NCBI RefSeq assembly: GCF_003473485.1
Contig: NC_053044.1
Coordinates: 34,352,091 to 34,416,090, forward strand
DNA from: Medicago truncatula
Lineage: Eukaryota > Streptophyta > Magnoliopsida > Fabales > Fabaceae
Reading direction: 5' to 3'
Length of the DNA stretch: 64,000 bases
In this document: positions 48,442-59,671 of the stretch, piece by piece
How positions within the stretch are numbered: the stretch's first letter is position 1
How the letters are laid out: the number at the start of each line of letters is the position of its first letter
Position numbers and translations under genes: made by a program
Notes under the pieces: model-generated
Databases searched by the model: none
What the model saw: only the letters and a program-made list of their open reading frames with translations
Told to the model about the DNA's origin: nothing

Positions 48442-51400
48442 ATGAAGACAACGAGCTTCCTCCTTGTAACATCGACACTCCTCCTGCTAACATGCACCAC
48501 CCATGTCTTCTCCGCCACACCATGTCCACCCTGCGGCAACACCACCGTCCCTTTCCCGCTCAGCACCACCCCAACCTGCGGTGACCAATCATACAAAATA
48601 AACTGCACCTCCACCGGAACATTAGTTTTCACCACAGTAAACAACTCCTACCCAATCCAATCCATAAACCCTCAAACCCAACGCTTCGTAATACAACCAG
48701 CACCACTCATCCCTAACACATGCACCACCACAGATAAAATATATGAAGGTATCATACTCAACAACACTCTTCCGTTCAACATCACTAGCTCCAATACCAT
48801 CGTGTACCTCAACTGCACACGCGACCTTCTTCGGTCTCCGCTTAACTGCTCCGCCGCTAGTGCTTGTCATGCTTACATCAACGCCACCGTGCCTACGTGT
48901 CAGACCGGTCCGCTTTGTTGCACTTACCGAACCGGTGGTTCGAGTAACTCTTACCAGATTCGTGTTAGGAGTTCTGGTTGTAGTGCTTATTCGAGTTTTG
49001 TTAACCTTGACTCCGGTCTTGCGGTGAACCGGTGGTCTAGACCGGGTTTGGAGATTCAGTGGATGTCACCTAGGGAAACTGTGTGCACGTCTCAGAATGA
49101 TTGTGATGCCGCCACGTCGACTTGTGGGGTTGATAGTTCATCACCTAATAATGGGATCAAGAGGTGTTTCTGTAATGGAGATCTTGTGTGGGACCCTATT
49201 CAAGGGGTGTGTGCTAAAAGTGAGTTGTAGAGGATTATGATCCCATTTTTTCTTCTTCTGGATCTTTGACTAATTTGGAGTTTTGGTTTGACTTTTGATG
49301 CAGAAATTACTTGCTTTAATCCAGATGGGTGTAAATCAAGTCATAAGACAGCCATAATAGCAGGTATGGTACTTACTTTTCAAAACTCTTTTTTCCTCCT
49401 TTCTATTTTTAGAGTTGAATAATATGAATATATTACTATATTATAGTATAAACACATTAATGTATGTATTGAAGGTGGTATCTCAGATGTTTTTGCATTA
49501 TTATTATTTTATGGATTTGTATTTTTAAATGAATCCCTATAACTTAACATACCTAAACTTTTCATTATTATTAGGAGATGTTTATAAAAACTAATTAGAT
49601 TCGATTCCCTCTAGTGCTAATTTCGGTGGATATATAGAGCTTTGTTCTGGTTTAAAACGGAGCCCATGTAAGTAGACGGTGGGATTGGTCCCCTCAGATT
49701 AGTCATTCCTTGGATCGAATACTGAATTTTCAAAAAAAAAAAAGATATCTTAATTTTTTTTAAGGGTTAATGGTGCTTTACCCCTGTAATATATGTCATT
49801 TTTTATTTTTCCTCCTGTAAAATATTTTTTTTGATTTACCCCCTGTAATTTTTTTTTTTTTGGAATACCCCCCTAATAGGTCATAAAAAAACGAAAAAAT
49901 TCTGGAAAAAAAAATAAAGTCGTTTTTTTATGACCTATTAGGGGGTATTCTAAAAAAAAAAAAATTACAGGGGGTAAAACACCATTAACCCTTTTTTAAA
50001 GAAGATATAAATTTTAATTGATTAGTTTAAATGACATTGTAAAATATAATTAGATTAAATTATTTATATGTTAGAATGCTAATCAATGATTATTTGTTTT
50101 TTATAGTCTAGACAGGAGAAAGTATTTAAGAATAAGATATAGGGTCCATTTAGTTTGAAAAATTGCATAAGATCACCAACCAAGGATATATGTATAAAAT
50201 AAAATAGAGAAATGATATTTGAACATTCATTTAGTGACAACTTTTGCAACAACTTTCTCTCTTATATTCACATTACTTTTTACTTTATCTCTCTATTGTT
50301 ATGGTTTTCGTGCCAATACCACTTTTTTCTTTGTAAAATATGATTGTCAAATAAGTTGTCACCAAATTAGTTGTTCAAATAAGATCAATAAAATATTCAA
50401 GGAAAAATTGATTGAAAAATTGCAATACTTGTGCATGCGAGCTCTCTGTAGCTGTCACATTGTCAAAGACGTTGACTTCCTTATTTTGTTCACAAGTTGA
50501 TTTTATTTTGGAAGGAATAAGCCATTTCAAATATAAATAGCCCAATACGGATCTCAACCAACATACCACGCGTTTTCCTTTCTTGTGAAAGTTGAAAAAG
50601 AAAAAGTTTAAAATAAATTACATAATTTTTGTTGACTAATAAGTTACATAATTAAGACGTGCATGAACTATATATAAGATCTACCCCAACTAACGATATT
50701 GATATCATTAGATTATACATTTTTATTTGAGTTTGAACTCGGAACTTTGCAATTGTGTATGTCAGTTTTAAGTGGTGTTTGTCAATTCGTCCATAGTTAA
50801 ATAAAAACTTGAAGAAACTCGTTAAACTACAGAGTACATAAAAATGAAATTTTGTAAATGAATAAAAGAAATTTGAACTTCATATTTATCTTAATGGTAT
50901 TCATCTGAAACTTGGACTTGTTCACTTTCTAAAACATTTTTAATTTCCATTTTCAAACATTGTAAAAGAAAATATAGTGAAAGAATAAGATCTTGAAATA
51001 AAATTTAAACAAGAAATATAGAACTATAGGAGCTCTCATATTCATTCTTTTGCACATTCACTCTTAATTTGATGGCAACAACTATATTCAGGTATAACAT
51101 GTGGAGTTGGAGCTGCACTAATCCTAGCAGCAATTGCGTTTCTTCTCTACAAACGTCACAAACGCATATTAGAAGCACAACAACGCCTAGCCAAAGAGCG
51201 CGAAGGAATTTTAAACGCAAGTGGTGGTGGCAGAGCAGCCAAACTTTTCACCGGCAAAGAGATCAAGAAAGCCACAAACGACTTCTCAGCCGATCGCCTC
51301 CTCGGCATTGGTGGTTATGGTGAAGTCTACAAAGGCTTTCTTCAAGATGGCACCGCCATAGCCGTTAAATGTGCTAAAATTGGAAATGCAAAAGGCACTG

Positions 51401-52307
51401 ACCAAGTCCTAAACGAAGTTCGCATTTTATGCCAAGTTAACCACAGAAACCTCGTTGGATTACTCGGTTGCTGCGTGGAATTGGAGCAGCCAATTTTGGT
51501 TTATGAGTTCATAGAAAATGGAACACTTATGGATCATTTAACAGGTGATTATTTAATATTCATTTATTGATAACTTGATTGATTTATTAATAAAAAACGT
51601 AAAAGATCATGTTAATTATGCATACGAGTCCATTTAGAATTAAAGAAAATAATAATGATAACTAATTTAACTAAATATTAACCAACTTTATATCTAATAC
51701 AGGTCAAATGCCAAAGGGTCGTGCTTCACTTAATTGGAACCATCGCCTTCACGTTGCTCGTGACACTGCTGAAGGACTTGCATACCTTCACTTCATGGCA
51801 GTGCCGCCAATTTACCATAGAGATGTTAAGTCAAGTAACATTCTTTTGGACTTCAAGATGAATGCTAAGGTTTCAGATTTCGGGTTATCACGGTTGGCTC
51901 AAACGGATATGAGTCATATCTCAACTTGTGCTCAAGGGACACTTGGGTACCTTGATCCTGAATATTATAGAAACTACCAATTGACCGATAAGAGTGACGT
52001 TTATAGTTTCGGGGTTGTGTTGCTTGAGCTTTTGACGTCTCAGAAGGCGATAGATTTCAACAGGGCTTCAGATGATGTGAATTTGGCAATTTATGTGCAG
52101 AGGATGGTGGATGAAGAGAAGTTGATTGATGTTATTGATCCTGTTTTGAAAAATGGAGCTAGTAATATAGAGCTTGATACTATGAAGGCTGTGGCTTTTT
52201 TGGCATTGGGTTGTTTGGAGGAGAAACGACAGAATCGACCTTCAATGAAAGAAGTGTCTGAGGAGATTGAGTATATCATTAGTGTTGCCTCTACAAAGGC
52301 AGTGTAG
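48442..52307 (+). CDS. Wall-associated receptor kinase-like protein (WAKL15/20 type, 631 aa)
   Basis: Exons 48442-49219, 49304-49363, 51092-51544 and 51703-52307 join in phase (1896 nt). A signal peptide (SFLLVTSTLLLLTCTTHVFS) precedes a galacturonan-binding GUB_WAK region (CPPCGNTTVPFPLS) and a Cys-rich WAK-associated segment (CDAATSTCGV to CFCNGDLVWDP). One membrane span, GITCGVGAALILAAIAFLLY, begins at exon 3. The cytosolic kinase is complete: GIGGYGEVYKG, the Lys in AVKCAK, HRDVKSSNILLD, DFGLSRL, GTLGYLDPEYY. It is an RD-type Ser/Thr kinase expected at the plasma membrane, possibly sensing pectin. The ligand is inferred from the family. Intron 2 (1.7 kb) falls at the membrane segment and hosts a SINE-like and a foldback element. 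Flanking DNA has diverged echoes around 55.5 and 57.3 kb. Confidence 0.92.
49555..49742 (+). mobile_element. SINE-like element in WAKL intron 2
   Basis: GATTCGATTCCC resembles an RNA polymerase III B box. The downstream text (TTAAAACGGAGCCCATGT, then TTGGATCGAATACTGAATTT) ends in a 12-base A run at about 49731-49742. The A box is too degraded to be sure. Same orientation as the gene. Confidence 0.4.
49762..49993. repeat. About 230-bp foldback MITE in WAKL intron 2
   Basis: The outer arms AAGGGTTAATGGTGCTTTAC and GTAAAACACCATTAACCCTT are inverted copies. The inner arms ACCCCCCTAATAGGTCAT and ATGACCTATTAGGGGGTAT are also inverted copies around a short centre. No coding capacity. Spliced out with intron 2. 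Confidence 0.8.
49994..51091 (+). other. Rest of WAKL intron 2
   Basis: AT-rich intron sequence with no recognised element. It ends at the acceptor ATATTCAG just before 51092. Confidence 0.6.
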
Positions 52308-52790
52308 AAGTAGTATGTTTCTTTGGATGTATGTAGGTTACTAATGAAAGAGTAAAGTTTTTATGACTTTTGTTTATACTTATGAATTGTGACTGATTGT
52401 GCATGTTTGTGGAAGAACTTAGGTTCTTAATAGTTTGTAGAATTATATTTACCTTAATTTACTAAATGAAATGTAGTACTGATGGAAAACAGGATTTAAG
52501 GTTTTGCAATTGCTTTGATTTCATATATTTATCATTTACTAATGCAGAATCATTCTCAATGTTGCACTGCATGTTTGCTAGGGCTTAGGACTAAAGAAAT
52601 GCTAGAAGTACAATATATATGATCTTAATTCTTAAGGATCTCAGATGTCTACATCTGCGCTGCTGGTTTTATGACGAAGTCGGTTGTAGATAGTTAGATT
52701 AGAAATTTCTCTCTTAATTTAAAGGTCTACAAACGGCTGCACCATAAAATCGAGAGGATCTAATTTGCATCGTAAATTCTGGCCAGAAAC

Positions 52791-53363
52791 TGATACGACC
52801 CAATTCGAGTAGGGATCACACTTCTTAAAATTTAGAGATAAAGAAGAGATTTGATTAATTTCATTGATGATTGTAATAGAGGAAATACAAGATATTATAT
52901 ATGCAAAGTTATTCTAGATCCTTCCTAACAAACTAGTGAGTCACCAATCTTCTAGAACTAATGAGTCACTACTAAATGGCAACATAGTCATTCCACTTGT
53001 TAGGTGTAGTAAGATCCTTTTGGCCCTCACTAATTCATTGGCCTCAATCTTCAATCTCAAGTCATTGAGGACAAGGTTGATCTTGAAGGGGTCGGTAATG
53101 ATAGGATACTTAGAATAATGAGTACTAATGTGATGACTCGGTTAGTTCTAGAAGTTATTATGACTCACCTTAATCTAGAAGGATCTAAAATATATCTTGT
53201 TAGGGGATAATATTGAGTATGTTAGGGTGCACTTATTTTATTGTGAGTATGCACAAGTCTATATAAGTATTGTATGCCTTATTATGAGAATCAATGAAAA
53301 ATATAATGAATTTTCTTTCTCTAAATTCTGGAGTGTGATCCGTACTCGAATTGAGTCGTATCA
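52791..53363 (+). mobile_element. Solo LTR (573 bp) with 5-bp target-site duplication
   Basis: The element starts TGATACGACCCAATTCGAG and ends CTCGAATTGAGTCGTATCA, with TG/CA borders inside long imperfect inverted ends. GAAAC at 52786-52790 is repeated at 53364-53368. A TATA-like CTATATAAGT near 53262 indicates plus orientation. No internal retrotransposon sequence is present. It is therefore the product of recombination between the two LTRs of a full element. Confidence 0.82.
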
Positions 53364-53446
53364 GAAACATTTGCAACTCATTGTTTTCTTAGGTTTGAAT
53401 TCTGATATGATTTGACAAGTCCTCGAGCCCAGTTAGCTCGTTTAAT

Positions 53447-53740
53447 TCCCGCCTTACTAGATTTCGTAAACTATAGTTTTTTTATCTTTCATATAGAGTT
53501 TCAGAGAGGTTCTTGAACTCAAGATGAGTTCAATTCTGTTTCTTATTGAATGAAGTTAGTTACAGAATCTTAGAGGAATATTTTCTTATTCAAAATGAAA
53601 TCAGAAGATCCCTTTTCACATTGTGTAACCAAAGTTTAATTTTCTCATATACTTATTTATGTCCAACTTATCACCATCGGGGGTGGTTTTAAAAAACCAG
53701 ATAGATATAATTATGCGCAACTATAAAGATTATTCTCTTA
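53447..53740. repeat. Kinase downstream flank, paralogous to 57077-57590
   Basis: Shared blocks include CTTACTAGATTTC, TAAACTATAG, TTGAACTCAAGATGA, CATTGTGTAACCAAA, CTTATCACCAT and TAATTATGC, in the same order in both places. The distant copy is longer by small insertions. Confidence 0.65.
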
Positions 53741-53959
53741 ACTCGGATGACACTGATTCATATATTTATGCATAACTACTAGTTGTGTATTAGTTGTTGA
53801 GCCATGAATCGGAATTCTATGTATGAGGTGTTCAAATGGATCGAAATTGAACACCATAGGTGAGTTCGTTTTAACTTTTAAAAATAAATATTGTGCTAGA
53901 AAAATTTCATATATTTTTTTAGAAATTTTATAAAATAAAAAAAATAAAAAGAAAAAAAC

Positions 53960-54070
53960 GAAACTATTTGTATTTGTTTTTTGGTGGCGGCTGGGGTTCA
54001 AACCTCAGACCTTGCATATTTTATGAATTGTCCATACCAACTAAGTTAAGCTCACGAGGATATCTATTTG
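53960..54070 (-). mobile_element. tRNA-derived SINE relic
   Basis: On the minus strand GAGCTTAACTTAGTTGGTAT (A-box-like) is followed about 35 bp on by GGTTTGAACCCC (B-box-like). This spacing is seen in legume tRNA-derived SINEs. An A/T-rich tail follows. Confidence 0.5.
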
Positions 54071-54594
54071 TATTTGTTTACCACCACTTCATTTTTTATT
54101 TTTTTTTAGAGACACCACTTCATATGTTACCTCCTTATTTTTTAAAACAAAATAGATTTTTTTGAAAATCTAATCCTAAGAGGTTTTCATTCTAGAGTCA
54201 AAATAGATTTTTTTTTTATTTATTTTTTATTTTTTATAAAACGATTTTTCTAAAAATTAAAAACAAACACTTAAAAATGAAAAGGTGATTCTCTTTTATA
54301 AAAAAAAGATAGATTATTTCTAGAAAAATCTTAAACAAACGGACCCATAATTAACTAAAAACCAAAAGAAGTAAAAATTACATTGTGATTAAAATCGACT
54401 CACATGTTTTACTTTGAGAATTGACTTCATATATCTCAATTTGATTGGTGCCAAGTCATAAGGGGTGATGTAGGCCTCATCTTCTTATTAATATATATAG
54501 AATTAGCCCTTATTATATTTATAAAAAGGGAGAGAGGGGCACTTAGAAAAGAAAGTGAAGTATGAATACCAAGCAAATAAAATGGTAATTTGGG
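54071..54594. other. Intergenic, no gene seen
   Basis: AT-rich with long T and A runs. The segment up to about 54350 ends AACAAACGGACCC, which may be the edge of a small transposon. No supported gene. Confidence 0.4.
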
Positions 54595-54705
54595 TATCAA
54601 CGGTCCCCATTTTAAGGTGAGTAAGTGGGTGGTTCGAACTTCAGTCCCTACATATAACAATGCATTATTCCTGTCAATTGAGTTGTGCTCATGGGAACAT
54701 GTATG
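54595..54705 (-). mobile_element. Second tRNA-derived SINE relic
   Basis: The minus strand reads CCCATGAGCACAACTCAATT (A-box region), then TGAAGTTCGAACCACC (B box) about 45 bp later. This is the typical layout of a common legume SINE family. It has the same orientation as the relic at 53960. Confidence 0.55.
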
Positions 54706-55289
54706 TATACGTTATTTTATAATTTTAAAAGAGGGGACAACATAACATTTCATATAAACTTCATTTGAGCTATTTTTATAAGTATCCTAAAGAGTTTATG
54801 ATGTTTCGAATGCTCTGTAAGTTGTTTCAAATCCATTATGGTACGATAGTGGATTCACAACCTATTTCGTGCAGTATGTATAACATTCGTAAAAGTAGAT
54901 AATACAAGTACTTTATTCCTTGGAATATACTCACAATCTAGTAATAGTATTTCATGTTTTTATCATAGCCATGACATTAGATATGCAATATTGGCAACCT
55001 TATCAGAGTGTTACGACTTTAGTCGGGCATTCATGCAGCATGCATCGTGTCACCATTAGCATGTAATTAAAACAAATTTAGGCTACAATCTTAAATAGGT
55101 CTACTAATTATGTACTTTAATATGTGTATTTTAAAAAATAAATAAAAAGAAATTAAAAAGAGCAAGAATCACATGAGTTTGAGATAGTGCAGTCAACTTT
55201 TATATATTATTTTATTCTAATTTGATCGTCGGTCCCGCTAGTTGCTGAGAAAAAAGGTAATCCTTATATAGTTATCGGTAACTAATATG
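54706..55289. other. Intergenic, no gene seen
   Basis: No coding signal or repeat structure recognised. Confidence 0.5.
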
Positions 55290-55690
55290 TATCCATTTTT
55301 TTCTTTCTTCATTGGGGGTCTTTAATAGGTTGAGATCATTGTTAAGTAAAAGACTCGCCATTAGAGATACTTTAGTCTGTCTGATTGTTTGTTTAGATTA
55401 TTCCACCTTGGAGTATCATTTATTGGCTTTTGAATTTTCTTTTTCTTTTTGATTTGTTGTATTATGAGACTTGTCGTTAATTATGATTTCTTGATAGACA
55501 CGATCTATCCTTAACTTGATATCCTCCTCTAAGTTTTATTTATATATATTTTTTGGCTTTTTAACAAACAAAAAAAAAACTTAAAATTTCTCCAAAAGAA
55601 ATAAACGAAATCTTAAAATAATATGACTATATTATTTTGTCAAACAACTCACGTAAGCCGCCAATAAATTTGTTGTTGGTCTTCAAATTG
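55290..55690 (+). repeat. LINE 3' end plus kinase upstream flank, paralogous to about 47960-48260
   Basis: The first part resembles the LINE 3' untranslated end near 48000-48180 (TTATTCCACCTTG/TTATTCTACCTTG, TTTGTTGTATTA, A run). After the A run the unique flank is shared too: AAAATAATAT, TTTTGTCAAACAAC, TCACGTAAGCCGCC, TTGTTGGTC. The second stretch is the upstream flank of the receptor kinase gene at 48.2 kb. No kinase sequence follows here. Confidence 0.65.
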
Positions 55691-55739
55691 TCATATGACT
55701 GTATACACATCATAGTTTCTCATTGAAGATGTCACCTTT

Positions 55740-56303
55740 TCGAAAGAGATTGAAGAGATGCTCATCATCGCAAGACAAGAACTTTATAAGAGTAAACAAG
55801 GTAAGGTTAGAACATCAATAGAGATGAGTATTTTCATTGATAAAGTTAGTGAAATTGAACATGAAGCATTCCTTACTACTTGGTTGTCAATTTTTGTTTT
55901 CCCTCACAAAGATTTGGTGAAAAGTTTTTTGTTTCCTATTGCGCCTATTCATCTTGCTAGAGGGAACATTGTTGCATTAGCACCAAAAAAATTGGCTAGC
56001 ATATACAAAGATTTAAGTTTGTTTAAGAAAACAATAGTTGGTTTGTCAAAATATCAAGTTGGTGGTGATAGATGTCCTATGGAGGTTACTCTTCACTCAC
56101 CCTTTGACTTGGTACAAATTTGGGTTTGGGAGAGGTTAAAAAATTTGCAACCGCATACTATGTTTATCAACCAGGGAGACCCTTCATTGTTTAGGTATAA
56201 GTCAGATTGTCTACATTATTGTATTTCTTTACTTACGACTTTGCAAATATCTAAATGCAGAACAAATACCGTGAGGATTATCAAAATAAAAAATATACTG
56301 TAA
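55740..56303 (+). pseudogene. Isolated plant mobile domain (PMD) fragment
   Basis: An uninterrupted plus frame of about 185 residues has PMD hallmarks: VSEIEHEAFLTTWLSIFVFP, PIHLARGNIVALAPKKLASI, YKDLSLFKKTIVG and FDLVQIWVWERLKNLQP. This is the middle of the domain. The N-terminal part (before EIEEMLIIARQELYKSK) and everything after YKSDCLHY are missing, and no exons fit on either side. It is a different PMD branch from the one in the MULE. No transposon ends are visible next to it. Probably a gene fragment, even though its frame is still open. Confidence 0.7.
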
Positions 56304-56855
56304 TCTTATAAAACGTTAATATTATACATATAAAATAAGGTGTGATAAGATAGTTATTTGATTTCCTATAAAAAGAAGGCAAAATTACATCTGTTGCCCT
56401 TAAAGTTTTTCGAATACGTCCTTTAAATTTACATTTTTTAAAATTGGTTTTTAATGTTACATTATACTTTTATATGTTGATATCATTTCTCCTTTCACTT
56501 CTTCTTATTTAAATTTAAATTCTCAAATTCAAAAACTTTAAAACCAATGCATCTTATTGTTCGCAGCAATGTCTTCGTTTTGCAAGAATGGTTAAAATCT
56601 AGGAACTTAAAACACTGAGTCATTATTTATCCCAGTGTGAGACATGATGAATGGATACTTGAATGTTATTAATCTCTAATTGTGCAACAAAGCTCGTTGT
56701 TCGCATAATCACAAAATATAATATAAAAGACTACAATAAAACAAGAAGATAACTTAGAGGCAAATAAAACTTAAATGACCTATAAACAAAGGTTAAACTT
56801 AAAGCAACATATGTGTAATTTTTCCAAAAAAGAAAAACAGTTTGGTTGTTGAGAA
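56304..56855. other. Intergenic, no gene seen
   Basis: No coding signal or repeat structure recognised. Confidence 0.5.
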
Positions 56856-57091
56856 AGAATTATTTTAACCAATAATTTCACGTATATATCATTACTGGTA
56901 GAGCAACAACTAGTAATAGAAGATTAAATAAACGAAAGTTAAAAACAACAAATACGATCGATCCTTACTAGATAGAATTATTTTAACCAATAATTTCATG
57001 TATATATCATTACTGGTAGATCAACAACTAGTAATAGAAGATTAAAGAAACGAAAGTAAAAAACAACAAATATGATCGATCCTTACTAGAT
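56856..57091. repeat. 118-bp tandem duplication
   Basis: Copies at 56856-56973 and 56974-57091 abut directly and differ at only a handful of bases (for example CACGTATATATC versus CATGTATATATC, and AATACGATCG versus AATATGATCG). Confidence 0.92.
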
Positions 57092-58796
57092 TTCTTAAAC
57101 TATAGAGTTTTGATCCTTCATAGAGAGAGTTTGAGAGAGACTCTTGAACTCAAGATGATTTAAATTTTGTTTCTTACTAGTTTTCTATTAGCTGCCAAAA
57201 TTGTTATGAATTCAGTTTTGGACAGTTACAAGGTAGTTAGTTGTTTAATAACTGAATCCCAACTAACTGAAGGTTAGTTAAGCTAAGTCTAATAATATTA
57301 TATTTTGTGGAGAGCTTGTAGGAATTGTTTGTCCACTCAAATTAAGCTTCACAGTTAGGATTAGGATGTTAAATATCCAATGCATTTGTCATGTACAATG
57401 AAAATCTTGAAATTTCAAGTTTAAAGGTTCAAATTGAAATTAAAAGATTCCTTTTTACATTCTCACATTGTGTAACCAAAATTTAATTATCTCACATTTA
57501 TTTATTTCCACCTTATCACCATTGCGTATGTTTTTAATAAATCAAATATAATAATTATGCACAACTATAAAAATTAATCTTTGTTTTGGTGTTGTGTTTT
57601 CGGGTTAAGTATCCCTTTGTACTCATCTTTTAATTGAAATGCTGCTTTGTTGTTTTAAAAATATAAAAAACTAAAACTATATCACAAAAGTTGAGGCTAC
57701 TGCATTCACAAGACAAAGATCATATTGAATTTCAGATTACAAATTAAGTTGAAAAATACTAGCTAATACCATATCATTATACAAGCTTATATTGGATTAT
57801 TACATGCATGCATGCATACATTATGCAGCAGAATGATCAGGCTAGTGACTTGCTATTCAGTCAAAGGAAAAGCCAAAAGTCAACGTGTAGTTTGGTTAAT
57901 ACTAGTACATGCATTTAAATATATCAACCGCTGATGGCTTTGACTGCAATCTAAAGTGTAAACACAAAGGTAAAAGAATATTCTTAGCTCAGCTGACCAA
58001 TATCTTTTTTTGTTTACAAAGCCTTGCTATTATAATTTTAATTCTTATTAAACCCACAGATTTCTTTTGTAGTTTGTTGGCATAAAGTAATGTGAAATAA
58101 TGTATCAAGTCCATTTTCTCCGTCTGAATGATCTACCAAATTGCAATAATTCAATAATCATATATTATTTGAATGGTTCAGGTTAACTTGTATCTCTGGG
58201 CATTAGTTATTAAACAACTAAAAATAGAAAGAAATGACAAAATTAACATTAAAAATAATACTTTTTCAAATTTCAAAAAGTAAAATACACAATTTTTAAA
58301 AAAATATTTCTTTTCATAATTCCTTACATAATGTTCCGGGGATATTAGTTAATATTTTCCTATTTGAATTTAATTGATATGGTATGAAAAAGTTAGTCTA
58401 ATTATTTTAGGTACATAGATAATTGTGAAACATGTAATAACTATGAACTCGTTTTTCTATTGTTTTTCGATGGTCATTTTGTTTTTTGTCCAAAAAAACT
58501 CTCATAAATTAAATAAGAGAATATCTAAACATATCTCGAAGAAAAAGAGAAAATATAAAATTTTTAATTTGACTTTCAAACTGTTTGGAATGTCATATTT
58601 TTGAGCTTATAAAAAATAGATTATCAAATAAATAAGTCTATATGTAAATTCATAAATACTCACTACCGAAAATTATATTTTATAAGTTGTTTTTTTTATA
58701 AACAACCTTAATAATTTTATAAATAATACATAAAAATTTATTTATTTGCATAAATTGTTTTACTTAAACTAAAAAATAAATCAATTTAAGCGGATT
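57092..58796. other. Intergenic with kinase-flank echo
   Basis: Up to about 57590 the sequence is a diverged copy of 53447-53740. The remainder is AT-rich with no gene or recognised repeat. Confidence 0.5.
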
Positions 58797-59190
58797 ATGA
58801 GCCTGTTTATTACGGATAAAAGTGATTTTGTCATAAAATAATTTATAGATTATTTTATAGAGATTTTATGAAAAATTAAAATCTATTTTCCGTTTGTTTA
58901 TCCTAATAAAAATCATTTTCTTTTATATAATTTAGTTTGTTTGGATATATCTATATAAAAGCGATTTTTTTTAAAGATATAAAAGCGATTTTTTGTTACA
59001 AATTTAATTTAATATTTTGATCCATATTTTCTCTTATTCTAAAAAAATCTAATTTAAAGCTGTTTTTAGATTTTTTTTTTTTAGATTCTAATTTTTTTAA
59101 AAAGCTGTAACAAACAAATTCAATACTCTTACAAATGTTTTTTTTTTCAAATAATCTTTTCTTAAAAAACTATAACAAACATGCTCTATA
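58797..59190. repeat. Possible TIR element (MITE-like)
   Basis: The left edge TATGAGCCTGTTTATTAC and the right edge ATAACAAACATGCTCTATA are imperfect inverted copies around an AT-rich interior with repeated AAAAGCGATTTT-type blocks. Target duplication unclear. Confidence 0.35.
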
Positions 59191-59502
59191 TCATATACAT
59201 AATGACAATATTTTTTAGTTTTTTATTTGATCTTTTATTTTTACTAAAAGATGAATAATTCAAAAGAATCGAGTTTGATTCATAAGAGAACAATTATTAA
59301 TTAATCATGAGAAGTAAAGTAGCCAACCCACAATTCCGAGGCTAGCAATGACGCAAAAGCAGAAACCACCGACGATAGTCCAATAAACAAGGCATATTCA
59401 ATGTTACTTGAAGACTTAAAAAGGAAATTCAATTATTTAAATAATAAATTAAGAAAGATATAGTTATTCTAATTCAATTGGAAGTTATTTATGGATGGCG
59501 CG

Positions 59503-59511
59503 TATATATAA
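59503..59511 (+). promoter_or_regulatory. TATA box of the GDP-mannose pyrophosphorylase gene
   Basis: TATATATAA lies about 30-40 bp before a CT-rich leader that begins near 59545. The coding start is 1.9 kb further on, beyond a leader intron. Confidence 0.55.
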
Positions 59512-59539
59512 TGAAGAAGATGACGAATACTGACCAATA

Positions 59540-59671
59540 CAATCGTAACACCTCATTCAGTTTCACCATTCCAGTTTTTGTTCTTGTTCTCTATACACCT
59601 CACTCTAACTCGTCTTCTTGACTCGTTCGAGTTAGGGTGCTTTCTCATTCGTCAAACCCTCAATTCTTCAG
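59540..59671 (+). other. Probable non-coding leader exon of GDP-mannose pyrophosphorylase
   Basis: A pyrimidine-rich stretch (CTCACTCTAACTCGTCTTC and similar) ends CTTCAG|GTTTCT, a good donor. The best acceptor before the start codon is TTCTGTTCTCAG at about 61339. This implies a leader intron of about 1.67 kb. It is inferred from sequence only. The leader intron itself shows no gene. Confidence 0.5.
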
